A stretch of 55,774 nucleotides of DNA from Nitrospirota bacterium (GCA_021789555.1 JAJYJK010000011.1:1-55774), one strand, 5' to 3'; counted from the first letter of the stretch, positions 8,311 to 16,850 are shown. Translations and numbers: made by a program. The notes: generated by a model not told the origin, from the letters alone.

Positions 8311-9088
8311 ATCTCAGATACCAGGAGACGGCCTCCTGGCCGTAAAAAAGACTGAAAAGGGCGCCCGCGGCCAGAAACGGGCCGAAGGGGATTTTCCATT
8401 TCCTGCCCTTTCCCTTGAAGATTACCAGATAAATCCCTATGGCCGAGCCGAGAAGGCTCGCCGTGAAAGTGGTGAGCAGGACCCCTTCCCAGCCGAGCAC
8501 CGCCCCCGCCATCGTCATCATCTTTATGTCCCCGCCTCCCATGCCTCCGCGCGACATGAAGGCTATTGCGTAGAAAAGGGCAAACCCGGTTGCGGCCCCG
8601 ATGAGGGACGCGACCATCCCCATATCCAGAGCCCTGTAAAACGGGTCCGGCAGAATGAGCCATCCGGCCAATATCCCGACCGGGATGCCGGGCAGGGTTA
8701 TCTCATCGGGAATTATCTGGAAATCATAATCTATGAAGGTGATGACGATCAGGGCGGTTATGAAGAGGAAATAAAAAAGGGTCCTGGCAGTCGGCCCAAA
8801 CCTGTAGAGGGCGATGGTATACAAAAGCCCGTTAAGGCATTCCACGGCGGGATACCTGGCGGAGATGGGTTGGCCGCAGGCCCTGCACCTGCCCCTGAGC
8901 ATCAGATAGCTCAGTACGGGGATATTGTTCCAGGGTTTGATGGGGGTCTGGCAGGAGGGGCAGCGCGAGGCCGGTCTTATGACGGATTTGCCCCTCGGCA
9001 GCCGGTAGATGCAGACGTTCGCAAATGAGCCGGCGATGAGGCCGATCACCGCTGAAAAGATATAAAGCCAGGCGCCCCCCGGGATCAT
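8294..9088 (-). CDS. pilD: Type IV prepilin peptidase / N-methyltransferase
   Basis: 264 aa, polytopic (about 7-8 TM). The cytoplasmic zinc-binding tetracysteine loop has Cys43/Cys46 and Cys68/Cys71 (CPSC...CRAC), which goes with the N-methyltransferase activity. The aspartyl-protease residues lie in FIDYDFQIIPDEIT (Asp119/Asp121/Asp127) and in the family signature GMGGGDIK (Asp186). It cleaves the leader of type IV pilins or type II secretion pseudopilins and methylates the new N-terminus. No pilin gene is nearby. It sits between a coiled-coil protein (4-nt overlap) and the PAS kinase (17-nt overlap). Confidence 0.96.
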   Translation of the reverse strand: MIPGGAWLYIFSAVIGLIAGSFANVCIYRLPRGKSVIRPASRCPSCQTPIKPWNNIPVLSYLMLRGRCRACGQPISARYPAVECLNGLLYTIALYRFGPTARTLFYFLFITALIVITFIDYDFQIIPDEITLPGIPVGILAGWLILPDPFYRALDMGMVASLIGAATGFALFYAIAFMSRGGMGGGDIKMMTMAGAVLGWEGVLLTTFTASLLGSAIGIYLVIFKGKGRKWKIPFGPFLAAGALFSLFYGQEAVSWYLRYGRHW

Positions 9089-9405
9089 TTTTCCCTTCCG
9101 ATTTTGGAGGCCTGCTCGACCATACTGTCTAATTCCTCGCTTACGATCTCCATCTCTTTCAAGAGCCCCTTCAGGTTTTCATCCCTGGCAAGGAGGGAGA
9201 GCTGCTGCCTCTCCTGGAAGACCCGCTCGCCAATGGCCCTGGCGTATTCGTCTTTCTCGCGCCTGAGCTTCTCGGCCTTGCTTGCGAACCTGAAGAAGGC
9301 GAACTCGACCTTCAGGCGCTCGTTCAGGAGCCCGGAAAACCATCTGAGCTTTTCAATGCCGCTTTCGAAGTTCCGCCTGAGCTTCTCGATCATTTTACCC
9401 GCCAC
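9085..9405 (-). CDS. Small coiled-coil protein of unknown function
   Basis: 106 aa, almost entirely charged helix with heptad character (KAEKLRREKDEYARAIGE, KGLLKEMEIVSEELDSMVEQ). No signal peptide or TM. The first codon is GTG; an ATG four codons in (9393) is an equally good start. It overlaps pilD by 4 nt (ATGA), so it is translated with it, and it lies 110 nt downstream of nusA. No family recognised; a structural or regulatory partner of the pilus or kinase genes is only a guess. Confidence 0.75.
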   Translation of the reverse strand: MAGKMIEKLRRNFESGIEKLRWFSGLLNERLKVEFAFFRFASKAEKLRREKDEYARAIGERVFQERQQLSLLARDENLKGLLKEMEIVSEELDSMVEQASKIGREK

Positions 9406-9515
9406 TCACCCGGCGCTCACCAGGCAAACGAGGCGCCCGGCCCCGGCTCTTTTTTTAATAAACCCCGCAAAAAAGCCGCGCAGACCCGATCTCGCAAACA
9501 AGCACACCCCAAATC

Positions 9516-10631
9516 CTATTCCTGCCCCTGCTTTTCCCTCTCTTTTTTAGTGTCCCTGAGGGCCTCGTCGAATGCGGCCTCGGCCTCCTCCATCTTTATC
9601 TTGGAGTACTCGGTGTCGCTTATTATGTCTATGTCCCAGCCCGTAAGCTTCATTGCAAGCCTGACGTTCTGCCCCTTCTTGCCGATGGCGATTGAAAGCT
9701 GCTGGTCCGAGACGACGACCATTGCGGTCTTCTCTTCCTCGTTTATGCCGACCCGGTCTATGGTCGCGGGGCTCAGGGCGCGGGCTATCAGGACACGCGG
9801 GTCATCGTTCCAGGGGATTATGTCTATCCTCTCCCCCTTCAATTCCCGCACTATCGATTGTACCCTTGTGCCTTTCATCCCCACGCACGCGCCGACGGGG
9901 TCGATGCTGGTGTCGGTGGAGTAGACGGCAATCTTCGTCCTGTCGCCGGGCTCCCGGACTATGTCCTTTATCCTGACGAGTCCCTCGGCTATCTCGGGCA
10001 CCTCCATCCTGAAGAGCTCCGCGACGAACTTCGGGGTCGCCCTCGATATGATGATAACGGGCCCCTTGGGCGTAAGCCTGATGTCCTCGATATAAGCCTT
10101 GATGAAATCCCCCCGCCGGAGGGTCTCGCCGCCCAGGGCCTCCTTCACCGGCAGCACCGCCTCGGTCTTGCCGATATTTATGTAATAGAAGCCCTTTTCC
10201 TTCCTGAGGACGCTGCCGCTTACAATCTGGCCCACCTTGCCCTTGAACTCGTTGAAAAGGGCATCGCGTTCCGCCTCGCGCATCCTCTGCAGTATCACCT
10301 GCTTGGCGGTCTGGGCGGCTATGCGCCCGAAATCCACCGGGGCAAGGGGTATCTCGACCGTTGCTCCCTCGGCCTTGCCGGGGAACTCCTTTGCGGCCTC
10401 CTCGACGGATATCTCCTCCTCGGGATTGCTCACGACCGGCACAATGCGTCTTTCCTCGAAGACGCTGATCTTGAGCGTCTCCGGGCTGATCCTCAGGTTT
10501 ATGTTTGGCTTGCCGCCATAACGCTTCCGCGCCGCCGACAGCAGGGCTGATTCGAGCGCTCCCACAAGCACTTCCTTAGAGATGCCCTTTTCACGGCAAA
10601 TCTGGTCAATGAGAAACGCTATCTCTTTCAT
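9516..10631 (-). CDS. nusA: Transcription termination/antitermination protein NusA
   Basis: 371 aa. N-terminal RNAP-binding domain (1-~125), S1 domain (about 133-200, GQIVSGSVLRKEKGFYYINIG), KH1 (about 205-275, including VGACVGMKGTRVQSI) and KH2 (about 280-345, LSIAIGKKGQNVRLA). It binds RNA polymerase and modulates pausing, termination and rRNA antitermination. It lacks the C-terminal acidic repeats of the E. coli protein, as in many non-proteobacteria. It follows rimP by 35 nt, as expected. infB, normally next, is absent and a coiled-coil gene takes its place. Confidence 0.97.
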   Translation of the reverse strand: MKEIAFLIDQICREKGISKEVLVGALESALLSAARKRYGGKPNINLRISPETLKISVFEERRIVPVVSNPEEEISVEEAAKEFPGKAEGATVEIPLAPVDFGRIAAQTAKQVILQRMREAERDALFNEFKGKVGQIVSGSVLRKEKGFYYINIGKTEAVLPVKEALGGETLRRGDFIKAYIEDIRLTPKGPVIIISRATPKFVAELFRMEVPEIAEGLVRIKDIVREPGDRTKIAVYSTDTSIDPVGACVGMKGTRVQSIVRELKGERIDIIPWNDDPRVLIARALSPATIDRVGINEEEKTAMVVVSDQQLSIAIGKKGQNVRLAMKLTGWDIDIISDTEYSKIKMEEAEAAFDEALRDTKKEREKQGQE

Positions 10632-10666
10632 ATCATCTTCCCCCTGTGAAAAGAAAAAACCGAAAC

Positions 10667-11122
10667 CTAAATCTCTATTTCAAGCCGGGCCTTCGCCACG
10701 GCCTTGTAAGGGATCTCCAGGTCCTTTTCCCCTACCCGCATGACAAAAGAGTCCTCTTTCGCCTCTTCGAGCCTGCCTATCAGGAAAGTCTGCCCCTCGA
10801 AGGGCGTCCTGGTGGAAACCCTTACGAGCTTCCCCCTATGCTTGAGGAAATCGGCAGGGCCTTTTAGCGGCCTGTCAAGCCCCGGAGAGGAGACCTCGAG
10901 AAAATAACGGCCCGGGATGAGGTCCTCCACGTCCAGCAACGCGCCCAGTTGCCTGCTCATAAGCTCGCAGTCCCTGATGGTGACTCCCCCTTCCTTGTCG
11001 ATGTTTATCCTCAAAACGAGCTTCCGCCCGCTCCCCAGGAGCTGCACGTCCTCCAGCGTATAACCCAACCCCTGGGCGGCCTCCTGGGCCAATTGCCTTA
11101 TCTTCGCCTCAACTCTGCTCAT
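10667..11122 (-). CDS. rimP: Ribosome maturation factor RimP
   Basis: 151 aa from the ATG at 11122 (MSRVEAKIRQ), which matches the usual family N-terminus. An upstream in-frame start at 11182 would add 20 residues and cross the attenuator hairpin, so I reject it. The family signature LDVEDLIPGRYFLEVSSPGLDRPL is split here into LDVEDLIPG and FLEVSSPGLDRPL. It assists 30S subunit assembly. Leads the rimP-nusA operon, with a promoter at 11214-11242 and a terminator-like hairpin in the leader. Confidence 0.94.
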   Translation of the reverse strand: MSRVEAKIRQLAQEAAQGLGYTLEDVQLLGSGRKLVLRINIDKEGGVTIRDCELMSRQLGALLDVEDLIPGRYFLEVSSPGLDRPLKGPADFLKHRGKLVRVSTRTPFEGQTFLIGRLEEAKEDSFVMRVGEKDLEIPYKAVAKARLEIEI

Positions 11123-11146
11123 ATCAAACAAAAAACCTGCCTGCCC

Positions 11147-11176
11147 ACATAAAACAAAAGAGTGGTCGCCCACTCT
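11147..11176 (-). terminator. Attenuator/terminator hairpin in the rimP leader
   Basis: On the minus strand AGAGTGG-GCGA-CCACTCT is a perfect 7-bp stem with a 4-nt loop (11159-11176), followed by a U-rich run TTTGTTTT. It lies between the promoter and the rimP ATG, so it would end transcripts before rimP unless prevented. Hairpins of this GAGTGGG...CCCACTC type are familiar in front of rimP-nusA in other bacteria and are consistent with NusA autoregulation (inference). Confidence 0.7.
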
Positions 11177-11213
11177 CTCCAAAAAGAAACAAACGCAGGA
11201 ATTTCCTTATTTT

Positions 11214-11242
11214 ATTGTACCAGTTAACCGGCGATAATTCAA
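11214..11242 (-). promoter_or_regulatory. Predicted sigma70 promoter of the rimP-nusA operon
   Basis: Minus strand: TTGAAT (11237-11242), 17-bp spacer, TACAAT (11214-11219). Transcription should start near 11207, giving an ~85-nt leader that contains the attenuator hairpin before rimP. Confidence 0.6.
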
Positions 11243-11271
11243 TGACGCCGGAATCCCGGCCCTTTCATTGT

Positions 11272-12024
11272 CTATTGCCCTTTCGCGCCGGGAGGCGCGA
11301 AGAGGCCGTCAGGAAGCGCTTTGCCGAACTCAAAGGATTCTATGTCCGAGGTCGAAACGACCTGTCCCTCCAGAAGTGTCTGCGTCTTGAAGGGCACGTC
11401 CCAGCCCCCGATTTTTCTAAAATCGGAGAAGAGCCATTCAAGCCGCTTGCCCTCGGGGCTTTTGGTGCCGGCCTTGACCATCACGAGGTCCTTCTCGTCA
11501 ATCCAGATGCGGCTGAAGCGCGCCTGAGAGCCGACAATTTCTATTACGTAGCACCGCCGGCCGCCCACAGTCTGCTCCCCGGAGATCTTTGCGCCGCGGA
11601 CGACCTCTTTCCACCAGTTGTTCTCGGCCTGGAACGTGTCCCTCGTGACGCCGGGAATCTTTCTCTGCCCAGTGGGGGTCATCATCCAGGCGCTGGAACC
11701 GTCCCAGATTATGACCGTCTTCAGGGCGTCTGCGGCTTTGGGCTGAAGCCCCGGGACCTCCGGTACGGACTCTATCCTCAGTTTGTCGTTTTCCCTGTAA
11801 ATCTTCATCATGGTCTCGGCCGCGCCGGAATGCTCGACCGTCTTTATGATCACGTTATTCATCTTCTTGTCAAAGTCCGCATATCTGGCATTGAGCCTGC
11901 CGATGAGGTCCTCCATCTGCCCCGCGCTTGAGGGGAGCGCCCGGAAAATCAATGCCGAGGCCGCAAGCAGGGCAGCCAAAAAAACCATCCGGCGGCCGGC
12001 GATATGACCATCCATGCCTTTCAT
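11272..12024 (-). CDS. Periplasmic LolA-like outer-membrane lipoprotein-sorting family protein
   Basis: 250 aa from ATG 12024, chosen because GGAGGTGA stands just upstream; the longer frame to 12120 adds a non-signal-like leader. The N-terminus is a signal peptide (MVFLAALLAASALIF ... SSAGQ). The mature part has the open beta-barrel pattern of LolA/LolB-fold proteins: IIWDGSSAWMMTP, YVIEIVG, RIWIDEKDLVMVKAG, EWLFSDFRKIGGWDVPFKT. The likely task is carrying or binding a lipid or lipoprotein in the periplasm. It lacks enough specific features to call lolA itself. Alone between rimP's promoter and the cold-shock gene. Confidence 0.78.
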   Translation of the reverse strand: MKGMDGHIAGRRMVFLAALLAASALIFRALPSSAGQMEDLIGRLNARYADFDKKMNNVIIKTVEHSGAAETMMKIYRENDKLRIESVPEVPGLQPKAADALKTVIIWDGSSAWMMTPTGQRKIPGVTRDTFQAENNWWKEVVRGAKISGEQTVGGRRCYVIEIVGSQARFSRIWIDEKDLVMVKAGTKSPEGKRLEWLFSDFRKIGGWDVPFKTQTLLEGQVVSTSDIESFEFGKALPDGLFAPPGAKGQ

Positions 12025-12196
12025 AGTCACCTCCGTTTTCCCTTTTACAGATTGATCTTGCCCGCGCAAGTCTTTAGACACGGGCAAATGCGCCCGCTGC
12101 CCACTCAAGAAAGAAAACATGATAAGTTTAGCATTATTAAGGGCTTTTGGCCAAGCGCGCCGGCGCCATTAGAAACTCCCGCGCGAAAAAATATTA

Positions 12197-12225
12197 TTGA
12201 CAACGCGTTTAACGCGTGCTATAAA
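12197..12225 (+). promoter_or_regulatory. Strong sigma70 promoter of the cold-shock gene with palindromic spacer
   Basis: Consensus TTGACA (12197-12202), 17-bp spacer, TATAAA (12220-12225). The spacer carries two copies of the 6-bp palindrome ACGCGT (12203-12208 and 12212-12217), a plausible operator between the two RNAP contact boxes. Among the best promoter matches in the window. Confidence 0.75.
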
Positions 12226-12232
12226 GGGTATA

Positions 12233-12299
12233 GCCTGTCTAGCAGGTATCATAAAGTATCACTTTATTTCCCTGGGAGGGAAGAAGGAGGATCAGAAGC
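12233..12299 (+). promoter_or_regulatory. Structured 5' leader of the cold-shock mRNA
   Basis: About 67 nt from the predicted transcription start to the ATG. It contains CCTG-CAGG (12234-12246) and a perfect 7-bp hairpin ATAAAGT-ATC-ACTTTAT (12251-12267), then CCCTGGGAGGG just before the Shine-Dalgarno AGAAGGAGG. Cold-shock mRNAs often use such leaders as temperature-dependent translation switches; that role is inferred here. Confidence 0.5.
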
Positions 12300-12506
12300 A
12301 TGTCGTACGAGGGGAAAGTGAAATGGTTCAACGAGACCAAGGGGTATGGCTTCATCCAGCAGGAAAACGGGCCTGATATCTTTGTACATTATTCCGCCAT
12401 AATGGCCGATGGTTTCAAGACCCTGAATGAAGGGGACAAGGTGAATTTCGAAATCGTCGACGGGGAGCGCGGCCCCAAGGCCGCAAACGTCCAGAAGCAG
12501 CAGTAA
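12300..12506 (+). CDS. Cold-shock protein (CspA family)
   Basis: 68 aa, a single cold-shock domain. RNP1 is KGYGFIQ and RNP2 is DIFVHYSAI, with the aromatic nucleic-acid-binding face (W10, F20, F28, H30) intact. It acts as an RNA chaperone that melts secondary structure. Strong promoter, long structured leader, strong Shine-Dalgarno and its own terminator indicate a highly expressed single-gene unit. Paralogue type (cspA/cspE etc.) cannot be told. Confidence 0.97.
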   Translation: MSYEGKVKWFNETKGYGFIQQENGPDIFVHYSAIMADGFKTLNEGDKVNFEIVDGERGPKAANVQKQQ

Positions 12507-12550
12507 AGCAAGTAAATCTCTCTGGCATAAAAACAAACAAAAAAAACGAC

Positions 12551-12588
12551 AAGGGCGTGCCCGCGGAGGGGCGGCACGCCCTTGATTT
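12551..12588 (+). terminator. Rho-independent terminator after the cold-shock gene
   Basis: AAGGGCGTGCC (12551-12561) pairs perfectly with GGCACGCCCTT (12573-12583), an 11-bp stem with an 11-nt loop followed by GATTTTC. It lies 44 nt after the stop codon. Confidence 0.8.
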
Positions 12589-12651
12589 TCAGAAGCCCGG
12601 GACATGCGGGCGTCCCACCCCCTGCAAAAATCCCTTTGACAAGAAATCCCT

Positions 12652-12679
12652 TTGCAATTGACTCTGCGGGCCTTATATT
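12652..12679 (+). promoter_or_regulatory. Predicted promoter of the lytic transglycosylase gene
   Basis: TTGCAA (12652-12657), 16-bp spacer, TATATT (12674-12679). The ATG at 12694 is 14 nt past the -10 box, so the mRNA leader would be only about 8 nt. Confidence 0.5.
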
Positions 12680-12693
12680 GTTAAATATTAAGG

Positions 12694-13416
12694 ATGTTTG
12701 CGCTGGTTTTGATAGCGGCCCTTCTTGCCTCCGCCCATCCGGCCGGGGCCGCGATCTATAAATATATCGACCAGGACGGCGTCATCCACTTTTCGGACAC
12801 GCCGGCGTCGGGGGCGGTGAAGGTGGCCGATGACCGGAAGGATGGGGGACGCGCGGCGGCCGCCGGGGGGCAGCCGGGCGTCACGGGTCCTTCCCCTGCG
12901 CGGATAGATGACCTGATAAAATTAAAATCCCTGAAATACCGGATAGACCCCTCGCTTGTGAAGGCGGTCATCAAGACCGAATCGGGATTCAACTGCTCCG
13001 CTGTCTCCGGCAAAGGGGCGATGGGGCTTATGCAGCTCATGCCGGCAACGGCCGTCTCTCTGGGCGTTTACAACCCCTTTGACCCCGAGGAAAATATCGA
13101 GGGGGGCGTGAGGTATTTAAGAAACCTCCTGGAGCGCTTCGGGGGCAATCTGACCCTCGCCCTCGCGGCATACAACGCGGGGCCGAAGCACATAGAGAAA
13201 TACGGCGTGATCCCCGCTTACCGGGAGACCGAAAATTATATAAAAAAGGTCTTGAGCTCATACCACGGAGGGGCCGCGTGCAGTCTTGATGGCGGCGATT
13301 ACAGGTCCGACAGCCCCGCCCCGCGCCGGACCAGGAGAAAGGAACCGACGGTGATATATAAAATCGCCCTCAAGGACGGCACCGTTTTATATACCAATAC
13401 TCCGCCAGGGTTTTAG
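12694..13416 (+). CDS. Lytic transglycosylase (SLT family) with DUF4124 domain
   Basis: 240 aa. Signal peptide (1-~19, ending SAHPAGA). A DUF4124-type domain follows (AIYKYIDQDGVIHFSDTP), then the soluble lytic transglycosylase domain (about 75-190): catalytic Glu in VKAVIKTESGFN, plus GAMGLMQLMPATA, YNPFDPEENIEGGVRYL and LALAAYNAGP. A second DUF4124-like strand set closes the protein (YKIALKDGTVLYTNTPPGF). It cleaves peptidoglycan glycan strands in the periplasm to anhydromuropeptides. Having DUF4124-like pieces at both ends is an unusual layout. Very short leader, see promoter. Confidence 0.94.
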   Translation: MFALVLIAALLASAHPAGAAIYKYIDQDGVIHFSDTPASGAVKVADDRKDGGRAAAAGGQPGVTGPSPARIDDLIKLKSLKYRIDPSLVKAVIKTESGFNCSAVSGKGAMGLMQLMPATAVSLGVYNPFDPEENIEGGVRYLRNLLERFGGNLTLALAAYNAGPKHIEKYGVIPAYRETENYIKKVLSSYHGGAACSLDGGDYRSDSPAPRRTRRKEPTVIYKIALKDGTVLYTNTPPGF

Positions 13417-13463
13417 ATTAAACCGGATAAGAGAAACCCTGAAAAATGGAAAATTGAAAATTT

Positions 13464-14441
13464 ATGAGCGATCTTGATCTGGTCCAGGAAATCCTGGAGC
13501 TAAAGAGACAAAGGAGGGCCGTCATACTGGCCCACAACTACCAGCGGGATGAGGTCCAGGACCTCGCCGACTTCACCGGCGATTCCCTTGAGCTTTCAAG
13601 GACCGCCTCCGTTATCGACTGCGACGTCATAGTGTTTTGCGGCGTGAACTTCATGGCCGAAAGCGCCGCCATCCTGAGCCCCGCAAAGACCGTCGTCCTT
13701 CCGGAGGCCGGGGCCTGCTGCCCCATGGCCGACATGATACAGGTGAGCACGCCCCGGAAGATGAAGGATTTCTTCCCCGGCTATGACACGCAGCCGGTCC
13801 TCGTCTTCCCCATCGGCTTCACCCTAAACGACATGAAGGCCCGGCACCCCGGGGTCCCGGTCGTAAGCTACGTAAATACCACTGCCGATGTGAAGGCGGC
13901 AAGCGATATATGCTGCACCTCGGCAAACGTGATCAAGGTGGTGGAGTCGCTGCCGGGCGATGAGGTCATCTGCGTGCCGGACAGGAACCTGGCGATGTGG
14001 GCCCAGAGGAACACGAAAAAGAAGATCATCGCCTGGGACGGCTTTTGCCATGTGCACGACAGGGTAAAAAAAGAAGACGCGATCAGGGCCAAAAAAGAAC
14101 ACCCCGGGGCGCTCCTGATGGCGCACCCCGAATGCCGCATGGAAGTGCTTGAAATAGCGGACCACGTGACAAGCACCTCGGGCATGCTGAAATTCGCTAA
14201 AAACTCCCCGGCCGGCGAGTTCATCGTCGGCACGGAAGTGGGGCTCATGCACAGGCTCAGGAAGGAAAACCCGGAAAAAGTCTTCCATCCCCTGAGAAAA
14301 GACATGGTCTGCCCCAATATGAAAAAGACCACGCTCAAAAGCGTTTACACGGCCCTCAGTGAACTCAGGACGGTCGTGCAGGTGCCGGAGGATATCAGGC
14401 TCAGGGCCAAAGAGGCCCTCGACAGGATGTTAGCCCTTTAA
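13464..14441 (+). CDS. nadA: Quinolinate synthase NadA
   Basis: 325 aa. It condenses iminoaspartate with dihydroxyacetone phosphate to quinolinate in NAD synthesis, using a [4Fe-4S] cluster. The likely cluster ligands are Cys86 (ACCPMADM), Cys195 (GFCHVH) and Cys283 (MVCPNM). Substrate-binding LAHNYQRDEVQD (22-33), SYVNTTADVKA and HPECRMEV are conserved. Residues ~94-122 (QVSTPRKMKDF...FPIGFTL) look like an insertion relative to the compact thermophile enzymes I remember. nadB and nadC are not nearby. It starts 47 nt after the transglycosylase gene. Confidence 0.96.
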   Translation: MSDLDLVQEILELKRQRRAVILAHNYQRDEVQDLADFTGDSLELSRTASVIDCDVIVFCGVNFMAESAAILSPAKTVVLPEAGACCPMADMIQVSTPRKMKDFFPGYDTQPVLVFPIGFTLNDMKARHPGVPVVSYVNTTADVKAASDICCTSANVIKVVESLPGDEVICVPDRNLAMWAQRNTKKKIIAWDGFCHVHDRVKKEDAIRAKKEHPGALLMAHPECRMEVLEIADHVTSTSGMLKFAKNSPAGEFIVGTEVGLMHRLRKENPEKVFHPLRKDMVCPNMKKTTLKSVYTALSELRTVVQVPEDIRLRAKEALDRMLAL

Positions 14442-14465
14442 AATCACCGGCTGCTCGCGCTCTGA

Positions 14466-14918
14466 TCAGCTCTTCAGCGCTTTCTCCTCCGACAGTATCC
14501 TGATCTTTTCAAGTATCGTGCCGGCCTCGACCTCGTTTACCTTGTCCAGGACGCCGATACCCGCCCCGGAGACCTCCTGCCCCGCCGGCAGTTCGTACTC
14601 CATCTCAACGTCCAGCTCCGTGCCCTCCGGCCTTTCGACAAACTCATAGGTCTCCTTCAGCGAAAACTCGCCGGTCAGGGCCAGGGCGCATTTTTTGTTT
14701 TTTTCGTATTCGGTAATCTCGCCCCTGCCCGTAATCCTTTTGCCCATGAGGTTATATTCCCAGGTGAAGGTGCCGCCCCTGGCCGGCATATCGGGGCTTA
14801 AATCGCGCACCTCTATCAGGCCGGATACGAAGCGCGGCCAGTTTTCAGGGTTTGTGACGATGCTGAAGACCCTCTCCGCCGGGGCCCTTATCCCGATTTG
14901 TCTGGTTATCTTTGCCAT
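14466..14918 (-). CDS. SRPBCC (START/Bet v 1-like) polyketide cyclase-type protein
   Basis: 150 aa from ATG 14918, preceded by AGGAGG. Typical START-like opening MAKITRQIGIRAPAERVFSI followed by TNPENWPRFV, then alternating beta strands and a long C-terminal helix. The family binds small hydrophobic ligands; the substrate is unknown. It stands alone between nadA (convergent) and the chemoreceptor gene. No catalytic residues can be assigned. Confidence 0.85.
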   Translation of the reverse strand: MAKITRQIGIRAPAERVFSIVTNPENWPRFVSGLIEVRDLSPDMPARGGTFTWEYNLMGKRITGRGEITEYEKNKKCALALTGEFSLKETYEFVERPEGTELDVEMEYELPAGQEVSGAGIGVLDKVNEVEAGTILEKIRILSEEKALKS

Positions 14919-15010
14919 AAGAATCGAACCTCCTTTCCCTGAAAAAATTATATAAGGATAATGGAGGGGTGGCAAATGATTGGAAGAAAGTCCGGGCGCC
15001 CTCTCAAATC

Positions 15011-15036
15011 AAAAACTCTCTGCCGTTACGGCAGAG
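15011..15036 (-). terminator. Rho-independent terminator after the chemoreceptor gene
   Basis: Perfect 8-bp stem CTCTGCCG/CGGCAGAG with a 3-nt loop (15018-15036), followed on the minus strand by AGTTTTTGATTT. Placed 38 nt after the stop of the methyl-accepting protein. Confidence 0.8.
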
Positions 15037-15073
15037 GGTTTCACGAAAAGCGCAAGGACCGGAGTGAATTCCC

Positions 15074-16588
15074 TTAAAGCGCGGTCCGGCCCCGTTTCAT
15101 TTCATCGAGCAATTCGCCTATCTCCAGGGAGACGCCTTCCATCTGGCCATAGGCCTCTTCGGCCTTCTGCCCTTCGCCAGCGTTGTATGCGGCCACGGCC
15201 TCTCTTGCCAGGGCGTGTATTTTCTGGTGGGGACCGTCTATGGCCCTGTAACCCGGCAGCGTGACGCACGACTGGCCGCCCTCCCCGAAATACCACTTCC
15301 CGAACCGGCAGGAGTGGTGGTCCGGTATATCGGCGGGCAAAAGCTTTACGTCCCCCTTGAGGCAGGAGGCTATCTTGCCGCAAAAGACCCTGTGGTCCGT
15401 CCGGGCCAGGTCCAGTATCATGTACTTCCCGTTTCTCGATTTGAAGCTGGCGGTCGTGTCCCTCACATCCCCGGCCACGGTGATGAGGGAATTGATCTCA
15501 TGCATGATGCCGTCGGCCATCTCCTCCATGTTTCCCGCTATTTGCGAGGTCTTTTCGATATTTTTCACGACTTCCTCGGACGCGGTGGACTGCTCGTCGA
15601 CGGCCGTGGCAATATGCGTGATTTCGTCCCGCGCCCTCTGCACGACAACCTGTATCGACAGGAAGGAGTCGACCAGGTTTTTCATGAATTTGTTGGCGTT
15701 GGTCACTTCGCTGGCGGCCCCGGACATCGATTTTGCCGTCTGTTCCGAATCCGCCTGCACGGCGCTTATCTTTTCGGATATCTCCGCCGTGGCCTTTATG
15801 GTCCTTTCGGCCAGTTTTCTGACCTCGTTGGCCACTACCGCAAAGCCCTTTCCCTGCTCGCCGGCCCTGGCGGCCTCGATGGCGGCATTGAGGGCCAGCA
15901 GATTGGTCTGGTCGGCTATGTCCTTAATGACGGTAACGATGCCCCCGATCTCGGCAGCCCTGGAGTTTAATTTTTCTATTATCCCGGCAAGCGCAAGGGT
16001 GGAGTTGTAGACCCTGTCGACCGTCTGGACGGCATTGCCCGCGATCTCCTGCCCGGCCTCGGCCACGTCGGCGGCATTGGCGGAGGTCTCCTGCGCCACC
16101 GATGCGTTTTTGGCTATGTCCGTAATAGTCTGGCTCATCTCCTCGGCCGCGGCGGCTATCTGCGAGGCCTGAGAGAACTGGTTTTTGGCGCCGCTGGCCG
16201 TCTTGTCCGCAGAGAGCCGGAGCGTATCGACGGCCTGCACGACCTTGTTGGCGAGGGCAACTATCCTGCTCATCGTCTGGTCCAGGGACTCAATCATCCG
16301 GTCCGCGGTCTGGCAGAGCGCCCCGACCTCGCCGCCATCCTTATAACCTATGCTCACGCTGAGGTCCCCGCCGGCAGCCAGCTCCATTTTTTCTTTCGCC
16401 AGAGACAGGGGTGTGAGGATTCTACTCTGGACCTGGACCCAGATAAAAACAAGCACCGCCACGGTCAGCAGAAAAAGGACCGCCCCGACGCCCGCCGTCA
16501 TGCGCCCGCGGAACGCCAAAAACATGCCGGTCGCGGACAGCAAAAAAAGCGCCAGCAGCGCCAGCTTCAAGACAGCGCCTGTCTTCAT
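15074..16588 (-). CDS. Methyl-accepting chemotaxis protein with C-terminal CZB zinc domain
   Basis: 504 aa. Two N-terminal TM segments (about 6-27 and 33-53) are joined by a loop of only about five residues, so there is no periplasmic sensor domain. HAMP about 53-105. The signalling hairpin tip has the universal [21 protein letters not shown] (here [14 protein letters not shown] then [14 protein letters not shown]). The C-terminal CZB domain (about 395-470) has the expected zinc ligands His399, Cys427, His454 and His458 (DHRVF, DHHSC, GPHQKIH). CZB domains sense zinc or hypochlorous acid. It would signal to CheA from the inner membrane using a cytoplasmic input. No che genes nearby. Confidence 0.95.
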   Translation of the reverse strand: MKTGAVLKLALLALFLLSATGMFLAFRGRMTAGVGAVLFLLTVAVLVFIWVQVQSRILTPLSLAKEKMELAAGGDLSVSIGYKDGGEVGALCQTADRMIESLDQTMSRIVALANKVVQAVDTLRLSADKTASGAKNQFSQASQIAAAAEEMSQTITDIAKNASVAQETSANAADVAEAGQEIAGNAVQTVDRVYNSTLALAGIIEKLNSRAAEIGGIVTVIKDIADQTNLLALNAAIEAARAGEQGKGFAVVANEVRKLAERTIKATAEISEKISAVQADSEQTAKSMSGAASEVTNANKFMKNLVDSFLSIQVVVQRARDEITHIATAVDEQSTASEEVVKNIEKTSQIAGNMEEMADGIMHEINSLITVAGDVRDTTASFKSRNGKYMILDLARTDHRVFCGKIASCLKGDVKLLPADIPDHHSCRFGKWYFGEGGQSCVTLPGYRAIDGPHQKIHALAREAVAAYNAGEGQKAEEAYGQMEGVSLEIGELLDEMKRGRTAL

Positions 16589-16850
16589 CTTGCCCTCCTC
16601 CTGAAAAAGTCTTCCGCTTTTCCCAACCCCATTAATCCCTCTAACCCACTAGAATAATGCCATTTATTTTTCAAAAATTGCAATAAAAAATAAAAAGGCT
16701 TCTTTTGAAATTCATGCAGGCATATTTTATTGGCCCATTAATAACAGAAAACCTTACAGACGGAAAGCGGGCTGTGGTTGAGGGCGGTTTGGAAACTAAG
16801 GTTGGATTACCCATTCAAATTTCAAAAGAGGCAAAAGAAACTATTTGGGT

